64,000 bases of DNA. Origin: Eublepharis macularius (taxonomy: Eukaryota; Chordata; Lepidosauria; Squamata; Eublepharidae). The notes under the pieces were generated by a model. The model saw only the letters and a program-made list of their open reading frames with translations, ran no database searches and had not been told where the DNA came from. The stretch spans positions 89,142,217 to 89,206,216 of the forward strand of contig NC_072799.1 in NCBI RefSeq assembly GCF_028583425.1. The letters are read 5' to 3'. Of the stretch, positions 24,701-36,700 are shown piece after piece; the first letter of the stretch is position 1, and each line of letters starts with the position of its first letter. A program made the position numbers and the translations under genes.

Positions 24701-27700
24701 CCAAAATCAAATATGAATAATAAAAGAGAAGTTGAAATGTGATGGTTCAACAGTCTTCTTGGTCCATTCGTTCCAAAATCTTATCGTGCATTAAAACCTT
24801 TCTGTTTTTCGCACAGGCTCCTTTAAAACTGACAGTGGGAAAGGAGCTAAAAACTCTTTCAAGTGTTGTTCAGGGAGGTCTAAAGCAGTGCCGGCAACCT
24901 GCTTGGCCCACTTTTGTGAGAAGGCAGTAGCAGATGGCAAGAGATGTTAATCTCCCTCCCCCCATATGATATTTTAATATGGAAGAGAATAACTGGCTGT
25001 TTCTTTTTCTTTAGGGCACCAATGCCTCTGCTCTGGAAAAAGACATTGGGCCAGAGCAATTCCCAATCAATGAGCACTACTTTGGATTGGTCAATGTAAG
25101 TATTACTTATGCGCTGCAGAAACTATCCAGGGCATTTTGTCAAGTTCTGCAATCACATTTTAGGTTTTCCAGCTCACAACCCTGAAAACCTGTAATGAAG
25201 GAAGCAGCAGCTTGAGCATCTACCCAGATCCCCCCTCCCCTTCTGTTGTCCACCTTCCGACTCGACTCTGCGTGTTGGAGGAAGAAAAATTCATTTTCCC
25301 TAATGCCTGTGAGACAGGATGATGTGCCAAAAGACAAGGGGAGCAGACAAGAGGAGGGAGGAACTGGGCAGGGGAAGTCATAACTGCATTGTCTTTTGAA
25401 GCTTGGTTGTAAAAGAAGGGGGGTTGCAGTTTTGCCTATGGATGACAGTCATGTTTCCTCATATCTTCTTACCAGTAGGGTTGCCAGGTCCCCTTACCCT
25501 CCCGGCGGGAGTGGGGGGAGGCCAAGCTCTTACCTCCTTGCCTTCTTAATTCTGTACTCATGCGCACTGTGTGCATGCAGTCCCATGCCTCCATGGTGAT
25601 GTCACTTCTGGTGGTATCACCGCACAGGCGCAGGGGTGCACCCACTTCACAGCAGACTGATTTGGGCCTCAAACAGGCCCAATTCAGCCAGTTTAGGGCC
25701 TAAATCGGCCTGTGGCAAAGTGCAGGAGTGCTTCCAGCAGGTGCAGTGACGTCAGTGACATCGCACCACCTTGAGAGCGTGACCAGGAGGCCTGTTCCCG
25801 TGCCTTCCTCCCCTGCTGGCCAGGTAAATGGAGGCAGGGGGCGGAGAGTGAAAGTGGGGGATCTCCGCCCCCACTGGGGGAATGGGATCCCTACTCAGGA
25901 GTGATAATACCTTTGAAGTAAGGCATGTTGCTTCTACTGCTCCCGAATAAAGGAGTACAATGTTTCTTCAATAGTGAAAAATGCAGGTGAGGGAAAGTTT
26001 CACACTTAATGGGGCAAACCTGAGCAACATCTCCATTCTAAGCCCATTCACTTTACGGACTTAGAAGGCTGTCAGTCTGTTTAGGATGGTACAGAAGATT
26101 GCTTTAATGGATGCATATATAGGACTCAGTGGAAGGGGACGTTTGGGAGCTGGGCAGTGCAAAGACAGGAGGGACCTGGAAGTGGTGCTTATGGCACTCA
26201 AAGGATTTTGTTGTGATCTTGACAAGTGTGTATCAGTGAGGTACCACTGGGCTCATGTTTGCCATCCACGTACCTCCTTCCTGTGCATAGGATACCACGA
26301 TCAAATCGGGCTGTGTGGTGTTGATTTGTATGCACAGCCTCCTTGATTGCATGGACTGTACCTTCCACCTACAACCCCTCAGCACATTGACTGAACACGG
26401 GGAGGCTAGGAGCGGGCATAAGTAAGCTGGTCTTGCCCCTTGCTTCTCAGATTTCTGGCTCGTGTGCATGGGTCTTGCCTATGGAGAAAATGTTCACATG
26501 TACAATGCCTCCCAGTGATAGAGGACACTGCTTTCCAAACATTCCTGATCTTAAGGAGCAAGCATCAGTATGGACACTTTTTGCATGCTAATGTACGATT
26601 CTTGCAAACCAGCCATTGCACAGAGGCAGGGCCAGAGCTAGGGTGCACTTTCAGTTAACGAGCAGAGAGGCGGGTGTAGGGAAAGAGGTTTCAAGTAGCT
26701 GTGTTGGTCCATAGCAAAACCCATACACAAAAGCCACATCATATCTTGTATTAGGACTAATCAGTATGACGCAAAACAATGTGGAAACTTGGTTCTGCAG
26801 CACTCTACATCAGGTTGGATGTTTTAGGGGGGAAAGGCCTTGTCTTGAAGGCACCCTGTGTCAAATGCCATCCAGGTATGCAGATATAAAACAGGGCTGA
26901 TGTCCAGTTGCACTACTGCCCTCAGCCTGATGTAGATATGAAAGCTTACGCACCGTCTTACCACATTGACCGTTAAATTGCATCTGAAAAGGGCCTGGTT
27001 CCAAAGCAAAGAAAATGAGTTGTGTGTTAAGCATGTTTATGACTTATCACAAGGAGCTTTTCAAACTTAAGGTGGGGTCCCCTTAACACAAACTTTGGGA
27101 AGCGCTGCAATAAAATCCCTGTTTGTGAAGACACGTGATGCTGAATAACAAAACAGAATTGGAGACGCCTGTTTCACATTTGTGCAACTTTTATTTGAAG
27201 GCTCCACATCTAGTTATGCCTTGTGCCAGCCACTTTACAATGAATATCCAGAGGCAGGTCGATTGAATGCTTGTGTGTTGCGTAACACAGAGATTAATTG
27301 GTTTCCCCTCTTTATTTCTGCAGTTTGGGAACACTTGCTACTGCAACTCTGTCCTGCAAGCTCTGTACTTCTGCCGGCCGTTTCGGGAGAATGTACTGGC
27401 ATACAAGGCCCAGCAGAAAAAGAAGGAAAACCTCCTGACCTGTCTGGCGGATCTTTTCCATAGTATTGCTACACAGAAGAAGAAAGTTGGCGTGATTCCA
27501 CCCAAAAAGTTCATCTCACGGTTACGGAAGGAGAATGGTAAGAACAGACTCAAATATTGTTCTAGACAATCGCCCCAATCCCAAGGCCACGTTATTTCAA
27601 ATAAGCTTCTGGCCAAATCTCTGAATTCTTTTGGCTTCCTCTGATCTCCGTGGCAAACAGTTTCTCTTTTATTTTGGGGGTATTTGAGCTGTTTAAGTGT

Positions 27701-30700
27701 ATGAGTTTCTGTTTATAGTTGAGCAACTGAGTTCAGATCAGTTATTGTATGTTTTTTTATTGTATGCTGCTTTGAGCAAAGTCAGAGGTGGTATATACAT
27801 TTTTAAAACAATAAAGGAAATGATGGTTGTTGTGGGTTTTCTGGGCTGTATTGCTGTGGTCTTGGCATTGTAGTTCCTGACGTTTCGCCAGCAGCTGTGG
27901 CTGGCATCTTCAGACCTTCAGACCTCTGAAGATGCCAGCCACAGCTGCTGGCGAAACGTCAGGAACTACAATGCCAAGACCACGGCAATACAGCCCGGAA
28001 AACCCACAACAACCATTGTTCTCCAGCCGTGAAAGCCTTCGACAATACAATAAAGGAAATATTTGCATGGTATTAGAAATTATAACACTACAAAGGTTCC
28101 CTAGCTAAGATGTAAACATCCTGTTGGCTACACAAAAACATTTTTGAGGGCTCTTACCAATGGATCCCATTTGTGGGCTTCCCCGTGGCATCTGGCTGGC
28201 CACAGAAACAGGATGAACCATAGTTCTGGTCCGCATTGCTGTCCCTGTGTTCCAATTATCTTTCCAATGCATGGAGGATCAAGCTTTTAAAAAGAAAAAC
28301 ACGAGGTCTCCGTTTGACTTTCCTGAAACTATTCTTGTACATAAAGTTAGGTTTGGGAGTCAGCTACTTCTTTAACTGGGATCAGGGCTTTTTTTCAGCA
28401 GGAACGCGGGGGAACGAAGTTCCGGAACCTCTTGAAAATGGTCACATGGCTGGTGGTCCCGCCCCCTGATCTCCAGACAGAGGGGAGTTGAGATTGCCCT
28501 CCGTGCCGCTCGGCGGCACGGAGGGCAATCTCAACTCCCCTCTGTCTGGCGATCAGGAGGCGGGGCCACCAGCCATGTGACCATTTTCTCTGAGGGCAAC
28601 CCACTGAGTTCCACCACCTCTTTTCCCAGAAAAAAAGCCCTGACTGGGATTATAGCAAAACAAAATTCTGTAATGTTAGGACCCAAGGAAACGTGCGGCC
28701 TTCTTCCTTTTTACAGATCTCTTTGACAATTACATGCAGCAGGATGCCCACGAATTTTTAAACTACTTACTGAACACTGTAGCTGACATTCTGCAGGAGG
28801 AGAAGAAGCAGGAGAAGCAAAACGGGAAACTGAAAAATGGCAATATGAACGAAACAGAAGAGAACAATAAACAAGACGTCACCTGGGTGCACGAGATTTT
28901 TCAGGGGACGTTAACGAACGAAACAAGATGTTTGAACTGTGAAACTGTAAGTTTCGGGCTGGCTGAATTATGGGCTTGTTTGTTTTGTGCCTGTATGAGT
29001 TCAAGCAAGCCTTTATTGGCATATATAAAATATAAAATTTTAAATACAGACTCCATACAAAATGAGATTAAAATACAGATAGGAGCAGGGCAACAGTGCA
29101 GCAAAACCAGTACAGAATATTACTTGTCATGGCGTATAGCCATGGCATTGTAGAGAAACTTAGCTACTATTTCAGTTATTTCCCCATCTGGGTTGACAAG
29201 CCGGAACTGAACCTTAAAATCATCAGAAAACTCTGAACGTTGGGCTAATATAGGATGTAGAAGATCCTGGCGTGGTGCCAGATAAAAAGAGCACTGGAGA
29301 AGAACATGGGAAACAGTTTCAACACAGTCCATCAAACAAGGACAACACCTGCTAAAATAAGGAATCCCATGAAATCTGCCAGATGAAATGGCTGAAGGAA
29401 GAACATTAAATCTGGCCAGAGAAAAGGCTCTACGTAAATTGGGAGCCAGGAGTTGGTAAAGGTATACTGCTGGGAAACCGCCTGTATGAGTTGATAGCGA
29501 AGTGAAAATTTCTGGAGCCACCTGAGAAACTTGGGTGTTTCTGAGAAATAAAGCTAACCTTGGCCATTTTCACACGTCTTTAAAATAGCACTACTCCCGG
29601 AAGGCAGCGCTATTTTTGACACCATCCGTTTACAAGTCTAAAACTGAAAGAGTGGATGGAAGAGTCGGAAATTTCGAGGGAGGAGCAAGGCGGTTTTCAT
29701 CAGGGATGCTTTGCAGTTGATTTTATCCCACCTAACAGAGAATATACTTCTTCTGTAAATAATCATTTATATGTAGCTTTCATGGACCTACGTTCAGCCT
29801 TTGATAGCATTTCCGGAACTAGGCTGTGGCAGGTACTTAGGTTTGCTGTTCTCTCAAGATTTATCCTGGAAAGCTCAGTTTGTTTCTTAAAAGATAGTAC
29901 CATATTTAAATGTTTTATCACTTTTTTTCACACAGTAGGAGGAAGGTATTATCTTTATCTAGCAGCCATCAGAATGTTTTGGGGGGGAAATAACCAAATG
30001 ATTCTTTATGGTTCTGGAGTTTGGATAGAAGGTATATCAGAGGCCATTGACTTTTCTTGTAAAATTTTTGAGAAAATAATCAGATTGCTTAAATGTGTGT
30101 CTGGTATAGCTATCTTGGAAAGAACTTGCAATTCCCTCAAAGCTTGGCTAGATGCATTTAGACTCAGAATTAAGATCCTTTTTAATTATAGATCTAGGCT
30201 TCTTCTCAGATTACAAGAGGATTCCTTCCTGAGTTAACTGGAGGATGTCGGCTGATCAAAAATTAGAAGAGCTAGATTTTACTTCTGATCTCTTACTATC
30301 GATGGTGAATGATAAAATAGCATTTCCTCGGGTTAAAAACAGCTATTAGAGCTCAATTTTATAAGTACAAATTTGTGCTCTCTTTCCTATTATGGTTTAG
30401 AACTTCTGTTAATTCTCCCTGCATATTTAAAATTTTCGGCCACCTTCAGATATTGCAATATCTTTCTGGCTGCCGGATTAAATGCTGTGCCATCACCTGA
30501 ATTAAAGAGCCGCTTTGAGGGAATTCCTTTGTTAGAGCATTGGTGCTTTTTATATATAGGAAAGATAGGCATTTTGGCTCGTTTGTTTTTGGAATGACCT
30601 CTATTTAATGAAGATAAAGATGGATAATTTCCTTGTTAAAGAAAAGTCTACAAATAATGGTGAAAGGTTTTCTTTTGCATGATATTGCCCTGAATATTAC

Positions 30701-33700
30701 TAAGTCCATGACTTCTTATCTTTTGATAATTGAGCTTAAAATTAGATTTTTTTTTTATAATTAAGTGCTTCGTTTTTTGTTTTTTGATCAGTGAGGTTAG
30801 GTCATACTGTTAAAGGAAGGAATGAGTTTTTCTCTCTTTCTTTCCTCCAGCCCAAGGGGTCCTTCTTACAACTGAAGTACTTCTTCAGAAGAAGCTATCT
30901 TGCACTGCTATAGAAGGGAGCTTTGACTCTTGAAAGCACATACTCTGGGAATCTTGGTCTTTAAGGTGCTCCTGGACTCAAATCTCGCTATTCAGAAGAA
31001 GTCTCCTTAGGTGGGAAGAAAGCTTCAAACTTGTCTGAGCAGAGGAGCAAGATGCAAGCTGACCCGTTTCCTTTTTTCCTTACCCTTTAGCTATCGTAGA
31101 GAAATAGAGATGCTTACCTGAGATGTACTCTTTTATCTGTATTCAAAAGGAAGGCAACCTGAATGTAAGACAACCCCCCCTAAAAGTTATACATCCAAAA
31201 ATTATTTTACTTGACATAACTGTAACTTGTATGCAAATATAAGACGATAGCCTCTTTTTTGATGGCATACCTGGAAACAAATGTAGGTCTTTTTTGCATA
31301 GGCAATTTTTGCCATGTTTGGCGCCACACTTTGAGTTTTCTTCCAAATTCTGGACAATTAACTCCAGATTTCAATGCGATGCTTCAAGGGTTCTCTTCCA
31401 AGTTTTCTACCTGTGCTTTTTCTGCACAGTCTCTTAGCTCTAATGTAGCATTGGTGTAGCAGTAAATGTTTTCCATCTTGAACGTTTGCTAGTTCAGAGA
31501 GCGTTGTAATTTTTTTTAAAAACTTTTGTTGCAGGTTAGTAGCAAAGATGAAGATTTTCTTGATCTCTCTGTTGATGTGGAGCAGAACACATCCATTACT
31601 CACTGCTTAAGGTAAATGTGTTACTGCTGCTGCACAAATGCATGTTGAGGAAATCGGGATCAGGGCTTGCTCTTTGATAGCAGAATCTGAAAAGAACGTG
31701 ATATGAAATTTCCGGTAAGATGCGGTATAAATCAAACCAAGGAATATAAATGGTTTTAATGGGTAGGAAGCACATGGGAGTATAAATTAATTATAGTTCA
31801 AATGGAATATTTCCTGACAAACCAAAGGTTTGCTTACTCCAGTAGAATTGCTCTGGAACGAGTAGAAGTGTGTGTGCACGCGCATGCGTGTGCATGCGCA
31901 CACACATGTGCATAAATAGGTACCTGTTGGGAAAATAATTTATCATCTGTCTGTCAAACAGCCTCCTGATGAATAATATAATGATTTTTCTTAGAGGAAT
32001 CTTATCTAAGATATGCAACACAAAATTTTTGCTGAAGATAGCATTCAGAGAGCTACTTCATATAGCCAACGTGCCCCCGTGCTCTACGAAATTATCTCTG
32101 GGAGTAAACAATGCTGTTGATGGTAAGCTCAAAACCAATACGTGATCCCCATGTAAAAGTTTATACAGTTGTCATCTCCACAACTGTGACACAAGTTATG
32201 AAACTATTAGAAGATCTAAGACGACATCCTGTAGGAATCAGAGACGGTAGGAATTGGCTCTAAGATAGAGCGTTCAATCTTATGAGCGCTGTAACTGAAT
32301 TCTCAATTGGTAATCAGTTACCTCTGTAGCAAAACATGGAAATACCTGAATAGACAGGTATTTCTTCTTTGCTCACCATGTTTTTCTTACAATAAGGGGG
32401 GTTTGGTTAATATCAGAACAGTCTCTGTAAAGGCAAAACACTGTTCTTTGGGTTGTTCTTCTTATCAATAACTAACATAAAAATGCACCATTTGCTGCCA
32501 GGGTTCCAAAATGTATTTTGGGAATTATAATTGCCGTGTTCAAGGAGATAAACTTACTTGTTTGATCTTAATTGTATAAGTAATAGAAAGAGCAGGAAAG
32601 AGAAATGTATAAACAGGAGCATTTCAGACGCAGAAGTTCAGTTCTTTCCTCTTTCTCGTTACATGCAATTCTATTTCCTGCTAAGTTACCTTTGGCTGGA
32701 AAGGCCTTCTGTGTTTAAGCCTCTAGCATCATTCTTTTCCTCTGAGTATCAGTGCTGGCATTAAAAGTAAAAGGTAGATTTTTTTTTAAAAAAAAACACT
32801 CTATATATTATTTTTATTTCCATGACAGATTGCAAAGGCTAGTTGATTCAGTCAGTCTCCCCCTCTCTGTCACAGTTTATTAATTTTTTTTTATTTAAAA
32901 ACATTCCTTTTTTAAAAAAATCCCTGTAACTAAACACCTCCAGCATATTTTCTGCTAGAGCGAACAGCTTTGATTTGAGCTGGTAGACGGAACTGTGAGA
33001 ATTTTTATTTTTGAAATACAGCATTTTTCATCACGTATTGAAGGTTGGCCAGTATATGTTGACATTCAATGACAGCTGCACTTAATTATGATGCAGAGAA
33101 ACTTGGATCAGGGCTGGGGTTGGGGTCAGCCACCGGCAGGCTGAATCGGTTTGTTTCTCTGAAATACTTGAGCTGCGTATCTGATAGAAATGCCTCTTGC
33201 AGTATTCAATAGTAATGTAACTCAATATAAATAAGTCAGAAGAAGAAAACATTTTTGGTCCTCTGTGGGCTGTCTTGTCTCAACAGAAGTATGCATCAGG
33301 CTATCTATATATGGGATCTGAAGACAAGGGGCGCATCTCCCCCTCCCGAAAAATAGCGCAAAACTTACAGAACGACGTGCCTACATGGCATGGTTTTCCA
33401 TCATGACTTTGCTTTGTGGTACGTTTTCTGATGTCATCACGCCATGAAGCAAAGTCATGTTGAGAAATCGCACCATGAAGGTGTGTCGTTCCGTAAGTTT
33501 TGTGCTATTTTCGGGAGGGGGAGAAGACGTGTGGAAACGGTCAAGGTCTGAGTAAAGTGCTCAGTGTGCCATGGAATTGCAGACTTCTGCTTGATTTGGA
33601 TGGAGAGCAAGTTACAACATACTATCTATCCAAACAATTTTTATCTTCCCTTCCTACTAAGTGTTCAAGGTGACGTATATAGTTCTCCTGCCCTCCAGTT

Positions 33701-36700
33701 TGTCCTCACAACTCCTCTGGGGTGGACCAGACTGTGAGCCAAACTACAAGTGACGTCTTACACAGGTTGGACACTAGTCGGCTTCCCTCAAGTTTTGATG
33801 GGAAATGTAGGCATCCTGGTCTTGCAGCTGTAATGGAGAGCCAAGCTGTAAAACCAGGACGCCTACATTTCCCATCAAAACTTGAGGGAAGCTGACAAGT
33901 GTCCAACCTGTGTAAGGCGTCACTTGTAGTTTGGCTCTTAGAATGTGTTTCACCCATCCAGTTTTGTGGCTGAGCAGAGGTTTGACCCTGGGTTTCCCTT
34001 GGTCCTAGTCTAATATCCTAACCACTTTCAATGCTGTGCACATACACTGGGGGAGCAGGATTCCATCCATACGTTTTGGATATCCCCACCCCACACCCAG
34101 CATCCCTGATGCTCTGTGTTAATATAAAGTTGCATGTATTGTAACCGACAGCTACTTCAATGGGTATTTGAGCATTGGGAACTCTGTTGATTTTCAGAGA
34201 CTTCAGCAACACAGAGACCTTGTGCAGTGAACAGAAGTACTACTGTGAGACCTGCTGCAGCAAACAGGAAGCACAAAAGCGGTAAGGGAAGAGCACCATG
34301 GTCTGCCACTGGCTTCCTTTGCTGAGATTTTAAAGTGAGGGTTAAAACAAAGGAATCCTTTCTGATTTCACTTCTGCAAAAAGGGAGCTTTGTCTTAAAC
34401 CCTTAATGCCCTTGGAACCATATAGGGCTGACTGGCCTACTAGGCAATGCTAGACTATTGCCTAGGGAATCAGAGGGTGGGGAGATGCTAAGGATGCCCC
34501 CGGCCCCAGCAATGTACCATAGAGATTTGTGGGTTTCCTACAGTATTGACTGGAAGTGGCATCTCTTCTGGGATCTGATGCAATCCCCCCCCCTTCTTCT
34601 GCTGCATGGGTGTGCAAGTGATTCCCAACCTGCTTGGCTGGTTACTGACTCAGGCTAGCCTGGGCAGACAGGAGGGGGCTCTTACCTACCTAGGACGCAG
34701 AAAGCCCTTGGGCCAGCTCTGCTACTTACCTGCAGGACTGCCTCTCATGCTATGCTCTCCTGTGGTCACTTCACTTACCTGAGCAAAGGCATCTGAAGGT
34801 ACCACCCTACAAATGGGTAAGATCGGCAACTGTCTGCCTCGCACATGATCAGTGGTGGCTCCCAACTTGCAGAATGGCCCACCTGAGGTCAGGAAGGGCC
34901 CCACGCTCCTATCCTTCCACACAATGTGTAAGGGGGGGGGCATATTTTTATGAAGCCGTTAGAACATTAGCAGAAAGGGCACCTTGGTAATGGAATCAGA
35001 TTGTAGTCTACTGTGAGGATTATTCTAGGTATTATCCAGCTTTCACTGCTTTGTTCTCTATCTGTGCAATTCCACTTACTCTTTTACAGTATACCTTACA
35101 TCAGGCAGTGTGTGTTGTTCACATAGCCTTTTAATTCTGTACTATAGCATTGTGCATTGGATGTCTTACGTTGTATGAATACGTGAGCTATTATTTTATG
35201 TTGTAGTTTGGACTGCACAGACTTGTTTCCTCTGGTAGAAGAGGGCTGCGTTGCATGAAATAGCTTTAAAAAAACATTTAGGCTAAAATGATGCCTCTTG
35301 GCTTTTTTCCTCTCCTGGCATTCTAAACATGCAATTCTTACTGTGCGTTGTTTTTGCTCCAGGATGAGGGTAAAAAAGCTGCCCATGATCCTCGCATTAC
35401 ACCTCAAGAGATTTAAATATATGGAGCAGTTACATCGCTACACCAAACTCTCCTACCGTGTGGTATTCCCGCTGGAGCTACGTTTGTTCAACACATCAGG
35501 GGATGCTATAAACTTGGACCGCATGTATGATTTGGTGGCTGTTGTTGTTCACTGTGGCAGGTAAGCTGCATTCTGGTGCATTTGGGGAAATCATTTCTGT
35601 GCAGAGGTAGCATATCTCAGGACACTAGATGTGGGGCCCAAGTGTGGGGAAGGGATAATAGGAGAAAGCCACCATCTTTGTGCCCACTCATGAGATCCCA
35701 GAGTATGCTAGCCGACAGCTGTTTGAAACTTTTGGTTGGATCCAACAGACCTGTTCAGCAAATAGGGGCACTTGCCTTCAGTGCAAAGAACCTTCCTCTG
35801 ACTATTACTGGCACTGACTCAAATGATCCAACCCAGAGTGATGGACCAGATGGTTATGATCTAACTACATATTACACAGTCCTTGCATAATTTCTGAGTT
35901 CATCATGAGGTCTTTTTATCAGACAAGCGCTGTGAATTCCCTGTTGGGGCCTAATTTTTCTAAGTTTAATAACATTTTTTTGGTTGTTATCAAGACAGAC
36001 CCCATTTTCTAATTCTGCACTTATTTTTCTCTTACCTTCTTAGCGGACCCAATCGTGGACATTATATTACCATTGTGAAAAGTCATGGATTCTGGCTTTT
36101 GTTCGATGATGATATCGTAGAGGTCAGTGTTCTAATTTTATCTGAGTAGAAGTTAAGTGGGTTGACTGTTGGTATAATGAGGCTTGCTGCTTGCAAGTTT
36201 ATTTTCTTAGTAAATCAGCAGACCTCAAATGTTTAGAAGAACAGAAGCAAATGGGAGCTATGCTAAGATTTCAGCTTTGGCCTCCTAAACTCCAGTCATC
36301 CTCAACAAATAATCCACAATAATCTACACATAAATAATGTATTTGCAGCAAAAATGGTGAAGCAGTAGGAGATGGTCTGTGCCGTTTCCAGCAGGACACT
36401 CACATATTCAATGATTCCTTACTTTAAAGTCCTCCTCAAAACAGCACACTTAGCAAAAAAAGCTTGTGGTGAGTTAGTTTTCTATTTTTTCTGTTTGCGG
36501 GATCTTTTTCTCTTTATGAGTGAGCATTTAAAAGGGTCACTTGCTGCCTGCAGTTGTACAGTGCGTTCTACCCACCTCATTCTGTTGGGTACTACTTACT
36601 ACATTTCAGGTGGTGATAGGACGTCTTGCAAGAGTATTTGCCACAACGATCTTTAAACTTGTATCTGTTTACCTTATGGTATTGTATTGAAATGTACTTA

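Noticed and set aside
27824..28014. CRISPR-like or tandem repeat array
   Set aside because: The repeats are inverted, not direct, number only two, and the host is a vertebrate; it is a Penelope-derived palindrome.
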